A stretch of DNA of 11,194 bases from Victivallales bacterium (lineage in GTDB: Bacteria; Verrucomicrobiota; Lentisphaeria; Victivallales; JAADHT01), in contig JAFGFR010000281.1 of the NCBI GenBank assembly GCA_016930955.1, forward strand, positions 1-11,194, written 5' to 3'. How positions within the stretch are numbered: the first letter of the stretch is position 1; each line of letters starts with the position of its first letter. Below the pieces are notes generated by a model. It worked only from the letters and a program-made list of their open reading frames with translations. It made no database searches and was not told the DNA's origin. Below are positions 1 to 5,365 of this stretch, piece by piece. The position numbers and the translations under genes were made by a program.

Positions 1-1130
1 AGACCGACGCTGCGTCGCCACTGGTTCATGAAGTCCATGTTCAGCTTCCCCGGCTCCGAGGCGACAAAGTTCGAGAACTTCTCGTACCAGTCCTTGTCGG
101 GCACAAGCTTAGGGTCAAGCTCCGCATTGCCGCCGGCGGATTCAAGACTGTAATCCCCGGCATTGGCATTCAAGTCATCAAGGTCCTCCGGCTTCCACGC
201 AAGAAGATTCTTCCCGTCGGCATCCACATACTTGTAGTAACCTCCCTGGGCCTGGAAAAACACATTGTCCTTAAGCATGGTCGAGTCGTTGCCGAACGTG
301 TTGCTCACGGCATATCCCGCCGAATCGCCCTCGGTCTGCGCAAACGCGAATATGTTATTCTCGATTATCGTCTGACCCTTGGAGCCGACAAAGACGCACA
401 TGCCGCCGCCCTTTGCCGGCTGGAACCAGCAGAACGCCACGGTGCAGTTCTTTATCCTGACAATACTGCCGGGCTGTGCGGCTCTGGTAGTTATACCGCT
501 GTAAAAGGTATTCAACACAAATGTGTTCACAACCTCATTCTTGTCTCCCTTCCAGGTGCAGTATATCCCTTCTCCGTAGGGGTTGATCAAGATACAGTTG
601 CGTATGGCTATGTTGGGGCTGTATCCCAGAAACAATGTCCCGTTCCAGCTCTTCTTCGGGTTGAGCTTGCCGGTCGAGTCATAGTCGTTTCTGGAAGCGG
701 AGTTCAAGACCAGCCCGTCAACCACCAGATTGCTGTGGTCTGACTTGCTCTGCCCACCGAATATCGCATCGCCGAGCCCCATGGCATCGCCCTTGTAGTC
801 TTTAGCACGCTCGAGGATGGTGAAGTTCTTGAAGGGATTCCGGTTAGAAAAGCTCCCATCATATCCGCCGACGACCGTCAAGTCCGGAACCTTGGCTTGA
901 AATGCCCCCGAGCCGCCCTTGCCGTTGTACACCCCCTTTGCCACGTGTATCACATCACCCCTTACCGCCCTATCGAGTGCCCGCCACAGCTCGCCGTAGG
1001 GCTTCTCCTTCGATCCGTCACCGCCAGATGCCCCGGCCATCACATACACATCCTTGCCATAAAGCTGCAAACCAATTGAAAACACCGCAAACGCAAGAAG
1101 CATCCCCGGCAATACAGTTCCCCTTCTCAT
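1..1130 (-). CDS. Secreted right-handed parallel beta-helix (PbH1-type) protein, 3' end outside window
   Basis: The minus strand is open from an ATG at 1130-1128 to the window edge, giving 376 residues with no stop, so the C-terminus is missing. The start is firm: an AAAGGAGG ribosome site lies five bases upstream. Residues 1-25 look like a signal peptide (two Arg, then a hydrophobic stretch ending LQLYG), so the protein is probably exported. Residues 27-70 carry the N-terminal pattern common in secreted beta-helix proteins: VYVMAGASGGDGS, then KPYGELWRAL, then GDVIHVAKGVY. The remainder is a run of short beta-rung repeats with Asn-rich turns (NLVVDGL, NIAIRNCI, IVRIKNCTVAF, TIIENNIFAFA, LKDNVFF), as in pectate-lyase-like folds. 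I cannot assign a catalytic activity; polysaccharide binding or cleavage, or a surface role, are possible. It is transcribed away from the permease cluster. Confidence 0.88.
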   Translation of the reverse strand, partial: MRRGTVLPGMLLAFAVFSIGLQLYGKDVYVMAGASGGDGSKEKPYGELWRALDRAVRGDVIHVAKGVYNGKGGSGAFQAKVPDLTVVGGYDGSFSNRNPFKNFTILERAKDYKGDAMGLGDAIFGGQSKSDHSNLVVDGLVLNSASRNDYDSTGKLNPKKSWNGTLFLGYSPNIAIRNCILINPYGEGIYCTWKGDKNEVVNTFVLNTFYSGITTRAAQPGSIVRIKNCTVAFCWFQPAKGGGMCVFVGSKGQTIIENNIFAFAQTEGDSAGYAVSNTFGNDSTMLKDNVFFQAQGGYYKYVDADGKNLLAWKPEDLDDLNANAGDYSLESAGGNAELDPKLVPDKDWYEKFSNFVASEPGKLNMDFMNQWRRSVG

Positions 1131-1187
1131 CCTCGCCTCCTTTCATTTCCAATACAGAAAACCAAATCCCCGCAAAACAAAGTGGAA

Positions 1188-1194
1188 TATAATA
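1188..1194. promoter_or_regulatory. Symmetric -10 element that may serve divergent promoters
   Basis: The plus strand has a perfect TATAAT at 1188-1193. The minus strand reads TATTAT over 1194-1189, a 5/6 match, so overlapping -10 hexamers face both ways. Minus-strand transcription would start shortly before the beta-helix gene, leaving a leader of about 50 bases. Plus-strand transcription would start at about 1199-1200, at the ATG of the small ORF. Neither side has a good -35: the minus strand offers only TTGCAG (1215-1210) at a short 15-base spacing, and the plus strand nothing convincing. This is a motif match only. Confidence 0.4.
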
Positions 1195-1198
1195 CCTC

Positions 1199-1300
1199 AT
1201 GGCAGATTTCTGCAAGTCTTTTTTGCTGCTTTCTATACCCTTGGTGTTGCTTTATACGCTCGCCGTGGCAAATTACAGGCTGAAAAACAAGCAACACTGA
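1199..1300 (+). CDS. Possible 33-residue single-pass membrane peptide upstream of the permease
   Basis: ATG at 1199 and TGA at 1298-1300 enclose 33 codons: MADFCKSFLL, a hydrophobic stretch through LSIPLVLLYTLAVA, then a basic tail NYRLKNKQH. The single hydrophobic segment followed by a positively charged tail would suit a small membrane protein with its C-terminus in the cytoplasm. Its stop codon overlaps the TGAGG ribosome site of the permease, whose ATG lies 10 bases after the stop, so translational coupling is plausible. There is no good Shine-Dalgarno sequence upstream. A perfect TATAAT ends five bases before the ATG, so the message could be leaderless. I recognise no family. It could also be a chance ORF. 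Confidence 0.4.
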   Translation: MADFCKSFLLLSIPLVLLYTLAVANYRLKNKQH

Positions 1301-1310
1301 GGCACATTTT

Positions 1311-2372
1311 ATGGATCAACAACATCTCATCACCTTCGCCGAGAACATTTGGCACGTTACCACCTCTGTCTCCTTCTGGCTGCTTGCCGGGCTTTCACTA
1401 GCCGGCATAATCCATCTCCTCGTCCCTGACGACTTTGTCGAACGCCACCTAGGCAGCAAAAACTCCTTCCTATCCGTCCTGAAAGCCGTATCCCTAGGCG
1501 TTCCCATGCCCCTCTGCTCCTGCGGCGTGATCCCCGCCGCGTTAGGCATAAAGAAACAGGGTGCCAGCGACGCCGCCGCGATCGGCTTCCTGATCAGCAC
1601 CCCGCAGACAGGCGTTGACTCCATAATGCTCAGCGCCTCGATGCTCGGTCTGCCCTTCGCCATCTTCAAGGTCTTCAGCGCCTTCTTCATCGGCCTGGCA
1701 GGCGGATGCATCGCCTCGATTTTCCGTCTGCCCGAGCCCCCAGGCAAAAACAATCAAGAAAAAGAGGAATGCTGCTCGTCGTGCTGCCAGATCCAGGCCA
1801 CACAGAGAAGACCCGCACTCAAGGATTTCCTCTCATTCACCCTCGACGACCTGATGAGGCCGATATGGAAATGGCTCGTGCTGGGAATAATTGTGTCTGC
1901 GGCAATATCAACATGGCTCCCGGAAAACTTCTTCACACAACACATGCCTGAAAACATCTTTCTCAACATGCTGGCAACCCTGGCTGTGTCCCTGCCGATG
2001 TATGTGTGTGCCACATCTTCCGTCCCGGTGGCCGCCGCACTTGTGGCAACAGGGATGCCTGCAGGCTCCGCACTCGTGTTCCTCATGGCTGGACCCGCCA
2101 CCAACGTGGCCACAATCGGGGCGGTGTACAAGGCATTCGGCGCACGCAACCTGGCCATATATCTCTTGTCTATCATCACCGGAAGCATGCTGGGAGGCTT
2201 CATCTTCGATCAGGTTCTCGCAAGCCGAACCGCAACGCCCCTATTGTGCCACTCCGAAGCCGGTTTCCTGTCTTCCGTCGCCGCAGTAATCTTCATCATA
2301 CTAATCCTGCGCTCCACATGGCTCGATATTCGTAAATTTTTCAACCAAAGCCAATTTCAAAACTCCGCGTGA
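1311..2372 (+). CDS. SO_0444/ArsP-type permease (DUF318), probable metal or metalloid efflux transporter
   Basis: This 353-residue polytopic inner-membrane protein has about eight hydrophobic segments, at roughly 18-38, 54-80, 86-115, 118-138, 185-203, 218-245, 252-272 and 280-303, with another at 318-335. Family signatures are PLCSCGVIP (67-75; Cys69 and Cys71), the GFLISTPQTG stretch (92-101), and in the second half YVCATSSVP (231-239) followed by MAGPATNVATIGAV (259-272). The cytosolic loop between halves holds a CCSSCC cluster (154-159) after an acidic-basic stretch, as expected for a metal-binding loop. SO_0444-family members are linked to Cu/Zn efflux and the related ArsP proteins to organoarsenical efflux; the substrate here cannot be read from sequence. 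The ATG follows TGAGG by eight bases. No ArsR- or CsoR-like regulator is adjacent. The last seven codons and the stop fall in a dispersed repeat. Confidence 0.85.
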   Translation: MDQQHLITFAENIWHVTTSVSFWLLAGLSLAGIIHLLVPDDFVERHLGSKNSFLSVLKAVSLGVPMPLCSCGVIPAALGIKKQGASDAAAIGFLISTPQTGVDSIMLSASMLGLPFAIFKVFSAFFIGLAGGCIASIFRLPEPPGKNNQEKEECCSSCCQIQATQRRPALKDFLSFTLDDLMRPIWKWLVLGIIVSAAISTWLPENFFTQHMPENIFLNMLATLAVSLPMYVCATSSVPVAAALVATGMPAGSALVFLMAGPATNVATIGAVYKAFGARNLAIYLLSIITGSMLGGFIFDQVLASRTATPLLCHSEAGFLSSVAAVIFIILILRSTWLDIRKFFNQSQFQNSA

Positions 2373-2427
2373 ACCGCGTCGGGAGCGCAGGCGCGGCAGA
2401 CGGGTGGTCTTGATGAAATTGCCTCAT
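2349..2427. repeat. Dispersed palindromic repeat, copy A (long form)
   Basis: The left end, AGCCAATTTCAAAACTCC, matches copy B at 5032 with one difference, and the match continues through CGTG and CCGCGT. The right end, TGAAATTG-C-CTCAT (2414-2427), matches the right end of copy B, TGAAATTG-A-CTCAT. The ends are inverted relative to each other (CAATTTCA versus TGAAATTG). Between GGGAG and the right end, copy A carries about 28 extra bases rich in GC that copy B lacks. The left end encodes the permease's C-terminal residues and stop. It resembles a REP/MITE-like unit; no encoded protein is seen. Confidence 0.55.
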
Positions 2428-2432
2428 CCCCC

Positions 2433-2460
2433 TTGTCTTATGGCGGAGACGGGCTAGATT
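2433..2460 (+). promoter_or_regulatory. Possible sigma70-type promoter for the helicase operon
   Basis: TTGTCT (2433-2438) and TAGATT (2455-2460) are separated by 16 bases. Each matches the consensus at four of six positions. Transcription would start near 2467, about 45 bases before the helicase start. The preceding permease gene ends in repeat copy A, so a separate promoter here is reasonable, but the match is weak. Confidence 0.3.
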
Positions 2461-2512
2461 ACATCCTTTCGAGTTTTTATCGAGCAGTTCAGCGAAAGAG
2501 GGAATTTTTTTG

Positions 2513-3976
2513 ATGATCAGTAATTTGTTGAGGAGAATCCGCAGGAGGTCGGTTGAACCGTTCGTGCCTCCAGACCATTCGGCGAGGGAGAAGAGCCAAA
2601 AGATTGAGATAGTCAGAGGCGGAGAGGCAAAAGTCCATGGCACCACTTCTCCCAAAAGCCCAGGACAGCATTCCCGTCGGCAGAAAAAATCCACCCAATT
2701 GAAAAGGCATCCGAGCCAGCGAGAGGAGACAGGCAGGGCAAAACATGTCCCACCACCACATGAGCATATCCCGACAACACCGGTGAATATACCGGAAATC
2801 ACCCCCCCTCCCCCAGTGGACGGGAAAACACGGTTCTCGGACTTCCCGCTGGAGCCCCCGATCCTAGCCGCATGCCAAGAGCTGGGGTTCAAGTACTGCA
2901 CACCTGTCCAGGAAAAGTCTCTGCCGCATCTGCTCAACGGCCTGGACCTTACCGGCAAGGCTCAGACAGGCACCGGAAAGACGGCAGCATTCCTTATCAC
3001 CGCCATCAACCGTTTCTTGCGGAATCCGCAAAAGTCCCCCGTCCCCGGAACATGCCGGACACTTGTCCTGGCCCCTACCCGCGAACTCGCCATCCAGATA
3101 CACAAGGACGCACAGGAGCTCTCGATGTTTGCCGGCCTGCGGAACCTCGCGGTTTTCGGGGGAATGGACCATGCCAGACAACGCGCACAGCTTCAGCATC
3201 CGCTGGACATAGTCGTCGGGACACCAGGAAGAATAATTGACTTCTCCAGAAGCAACGACCTCAAACTCAACAAGGTCGAGATACTTGTGATTGACGAGGC
3301 CGACAGGATGCTCGACATGGGCTTCATCCCCGATGTCAGGCGAATTGTCGGCAAGCTGCCCCCCGCGGGGGAAAGGCAGACAATGTTCTTCAGCGCCACT
3401 TTTGACACAAAGATACTCCGCTTGGTCTCCTCATGGCTGGTCAACCCTGTATCAGTCGAGGCCGAGGCCGACAACATCGTCTCCAATCTCATTGACCAGA
3501 CCTTCTTCTCCGTCACCCGAGAGGACAAACTCAAGCTGCTCAGGTGGATTCTGAAAAACGACAATGTCGAGAGGATGCTCGTGTTCGTCAACCGAAAGGA
3601 CATCGCAAATTCCCTGGTCTCGACACTCAAGAGGCAGGACATAGCCTGCAGCCTCCTTTCAGGCGATGTGCCCCAGAAGCAGAGGATAAGCATACTCGAG
3701 AGCTTCAGGAAGGGAAATACACGGGTAATAGTCGCAACCGACGTGGCCGCAAGAGGGATCCATGTTGAGGATGTATCGCACGTCGTGAACTATGATCTTC
3801 CCTATGAGCCGGAGGACTACGTACACCGCATCGGACGCACGGGAAGGGCAGGGAAAAAGGGCAAATCAATCAGCTTCCTCTGCGAATACGGGTCTTTTGT
3901 GATCCCCGAGCTGGAAAAAATTCTCGGCCATCCCATCCGTTCGGTACAACCCGATGAGGGAATGCTATTGCACTGA
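2513..3976 (+). CDS. rhlB: RhlB-like DEAD-box ATP-dependent RNA helicase with long basic N-terminal extension
   Basis: The 487-residue protein unwinds or remodels RNA using ATP, in the cytoplasm. All core motifs are present: Q-motif region FSDF...GFKYCTPVQ (108-133), motif I AQTGTGKT (150-157), PTRELAIQI (188-196), TPGR (237-240), motif II DEAD (261-264), SAT (294-296), VFVNRKD (357-363), VIVATDVAARGIHVEDVSHVVNYDLP (406-430) and HRIGRTGR (438-445). The closing region, after GKSISFLCEY with ILGHPI and a PDEGML tail, resembles gammaproteobacterial RhlB from memory, which is why I prefer RhlB over RhlE. Residues 1-105 are basic and rich in Arg, Lys, Pro and His, probably disordered and RNA-binding. 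A GAGGG site at 2498-2502 could serve the ATG at 2513 or an in-frame TTG immediately before it at 2510. Whether it joins an RNA degradosome here is unknown. Confidence 0.9.
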   Translation: MISNLLRRIRRRSVEPFVPPDHSAREKSQKIEIVRGGEAKVHGTTSPKSPGQHSRRQKKSTQLKRHPSQREETGRAKHVPPPHEHIPTTPVNIPEITPPPPVDGKTRFSDFPLEPPILAACQELGFKYCTPVQEKSLPHLLNGLDLTGKAQTGTGKTAAFLITAINRFLRNPQKSPVPGTCRTLVLAPTRELAIQIHKDAQELSMFAGLRNLAVFGGMDHARQRAQLQHPLDIVVGTPGRIIDFSRSNDLKLNKVEILVIDEADRMLDMGFIPDVRRIVGKLPPAGERQTMFFSATFDTKILRLVSSWLVNPVSVEAEADNIVSNLIDQTFFSVTREDKLKLLRWILKNDNVERMLVFVNRKDIANSLVSTLKRQDIACSLLSGDVPQKQRISILESFRKGNTRVIVATDVAARGIHVEDVSHVVNYDLPYEPEDYVHRIGRTGRAGKKGKSISFLCEYGSFVIPELEKILGHPIRSVQPDEGMLLH

Positions 3977-3982
3977 GGCGGC

Positions 3983-5023
3983 GTGGCGGCGTTGAATACA
4001 CTGATTCTAACATCGATCGAGCCGGAGGAGATGACGGCATTCAAATCTCTCCCGGGGCATTTTCTCGCTTCGCCTCAGGAGAGTCCCCCGTTCAACCTCC
4101 TCAAGGCGGCCGGGATGGCGGAGAATAACGACTGCCCGCTCATACTCGATCTCGGCGCATGCCGCCCTTCCGAGTCAATCGCCGGAATCGCCGCCTCGGT
4201 CGCCGCGGCCACACCCTCCCCGACCGAGATAACCGTCATACATGGAGGCAGCAGAGGCAGCACTCCCTCCCCTAATGCCAAAAGAGCCGCATTTTTGATC
4301 CAGATGCTCACCGGAGAGGATGTTTGCGGATTCCGCAGCAAGACCCGGATTTACCCCGCGAAACTGCTTCTCGGCATTGATCCTGTATGCTTCGGCTGCA
4401 AGGATTTCTTTTCTGAGGTTCTTGTGCTGGGATCACGCGCCGGATACAAAGTTTCATGCGTCGAGGCGGATGCCTGCGGCAGTCCTGACATGGCTCCTGT
4501 GCCCGGGGTGCTTTTTTTCCTCCGACATATGTTGCGCCGCCTCCTCCCGTGGCCATCCAAAAGACTTTGCAAAAAAAACTTCAAACGAGAGAAAATGATG
4601 GATTTCCTCCTTCACCCAATCGAATTCCTGAAATTCCTTCTCAAAGAGAACGCATCCCCCGAAGGCCTCGCGCTAGCAGCAGCAGCAGGCATGTTCCTCG
4701 GCACCCTTCCACTGCTCGGGTTGCACACCGCAGCCATCATCTATGTCAGCATCAAACTCAGGCTGAACAAGATCCTCGCCGTCAACATCAGCCACCTTTG
4801 TATGCCCCCGCTGGTCCCGCTCGCATGCATACAGACCGGATATTACATCCGCCACGGACAATGGCTCACATCCGCATCATTCCATACCGTCCTGGCCGAA
4901 GCGCATCTAAGGCTGCTCGAATGGTTCCTGGGCGCTCTTATCCTTGCCCCGTTCAACGCCGTATTCTTTGCGGCAACAACATACCTCGTGGCCAAAGCCC
5001 TAAGACACCCCGTATCAAAATAA
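3983..5023 (+). CDS. Degenerate GT2-like domain fused to a DUF2062 membrane domain
   Basis: The 346-residue product starts at GTG 3983, six bases after the helicase stop; the GAGG ribosome site overlaps that stop, so the two are probably translationally coupled. Residues 207-340 match DUF2062: HPIEFLKFLL, then the small-residue helix LALAAAAGMFLGTLPLLGLHTA (229-250), then LNKILAVNISHLCMPPLVPLA and a final hydrophobic helix at 314-336. Residues about 35-165 resemble the second half of a dolichyl-phosphate-mannose-type GT2 domain: PLILDLGA stands where the DADGQH motif is expected, followed by LTGEDVCGFRSKTRIYPAKLLL (109-130) and FFSEVLVLGSRAGYKVSCVE. The N-terminal nucleotide-binding half is cut to about 30 unrelated residues, and the acidic metal motif is reduced to a single Asp. 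It is therefore probably not an active glycosyltransferase. GT2-DUF2062 fusions are known in bacteria, which supports the reading. Confidence 0.75.
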   Translation: MAALNTLILTSIEPEEMTAFKSLPGHFLASPQESPPFNLLKAAGMAENNDCPLILDLGACRPSESIAGIAASVAAATPSPTEITVIHGGSRGSTPSPNAKRAAFLIQMLTGEDVCGFRSKTRIYPAKLLLGIDPVCFGCKDFFSEVLVLGSRAGYKVSCVEADACGSPDMAPVPGVLFFLRHMLRRLLPWPSKRLCKKNFKREKMMDFLLHPIEFLKFLLKENASPEGLALAAAAGMFLGTLPLLGLHTAAIIYVSIKLRLNKILAVNISHLCMPPLVPLACIQTGYYIRHGQWLTSASFHTVLAEAHLRLLEWFLGALILAPFNAVFFAATTYLVAKALRHPVSK

Positions 5024-5031
5024 ACCCAGAG

Positions 5032-5082
5032 AGCCAACTTCAAAACTCCCCGTGGCCGCGTGGAGTTCTGAAATTGACTCAT
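5032..5082. repeat. Dispersed palindromic repeat, copy B (short form)
   Basis: AGCCAACTTCAAAACTCC (5032-5049) matches copy A. It is followed by a 12-base centre and then GGAGTTCTGAAATTG (5062-5076) and CTCAT. The arms 5036-5049 and 5062-5075 can pair at 12 of 14 positions, giving a stem-loop 12 bases after the upstream gene's stop. It could act in mRNA 3' end stability or termination, but there is no T-run after it, so it is not a canonical intrinsic terminator. Confidence 0.6.
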
Positions 5083-5330
5083 GAACATAGTTCGTGCCAG
5101 GAGATGTGCCCGTCCTTACAAATGGGCTGAGAGCGGCTACGACCAGCTTGCAGCAATGAGGCTGCACAACTTGACCATACAAAACATTGTTCCCCGGCTC
5201 CCCGTTCGCCATCCTTGTCAAGTGTTCACGCTTTGCAAGCCATCCTTGAACGGCCGGCGAATCCATGTCGGTGGTGAATACTATCGAGAGCTTTTCTTGC
5301 CGCATGTGGGTTGACTTATGTTTGCGAGGA
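5083..5330. other. Non-coding stretch with potential RNA structure
   Basis: About 250 bases between repeat B and the debranching-enzyme promoter contain no credible gene. Two short hairpins are visible: GCCCGT/ATGGGC (5108-5113 with 5122-5127, one G-U pair) and TGCAGC/GCTGCA (5149-5154 with 5161-5166, six-base loop). A larger nested arrangement follows: CCGG (5194-5197) and CCGTTC (5202-5207) facing GAACGG (5248-5253) and CCGG (5254-5257). Inside it GCCATCCTTG occurs twice in the same direction (5208-5217 and 5239-5248). I recognise no RNA family. It might be a small RNA, part of a mobile repeat, or plain spacer. Confidence 0.25.
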
Positions 5331-5336
5331 TATAAT
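5331..5336 (+). promoter_or_regulatory. -10 element upstream of the debranching enzyme
   Basis: A perfect TATAAT lies 29 bases before the ATG at 5366, which puts transcription start near 5343. TTGACT at 5311-5316 is a good -35 hexamer, but the spacing of 14 bases is shorter than the usual 16-18, so either the promoter is weak or activated, or another element acts as the -35. Confidence 0.4.
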
Positions 5337-5365
5337 TTAACGACCTGTCGGCTTAGGCACCCGGA

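Noticed and set aside
4672..4690. GCA triplet repeat in the DUF2062 region
   Set aside because: Only four units, encoding alanines in a membrane helix; no sign of a phase-variable tract.
5032..5082. Repeat B as a canonical intrinsic terminator
   Set aside because: The stem is plausible but is not followed by a T-run, and the same element occurs elsewhere, so a repeat is the better description.
4549..5130. 193-codon plus-strand frame overlapping the DUF2062 domain and repeat B
   Set aside because: Out of frame with a recognisable DUF2062 sequence, Arg/Pro-rich as expected for a shifted frame, and it reads through the repeat.
5120..5180. GGGCTGAGAGC resembles the CTGAGA box of a TPP riboswitch
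   Set aside because: The required ACCC and GAACCTGATC parts and the closing stem are absent, and the following gene is not in thiamine metabolism.
5081..5314. 77-codon plus-strand frame starting at the end of repeat B
   Set aside because: No ribosome site, composition unlike the neighbours, no recognisable motif; repeats inside it fit a non-coding region better.
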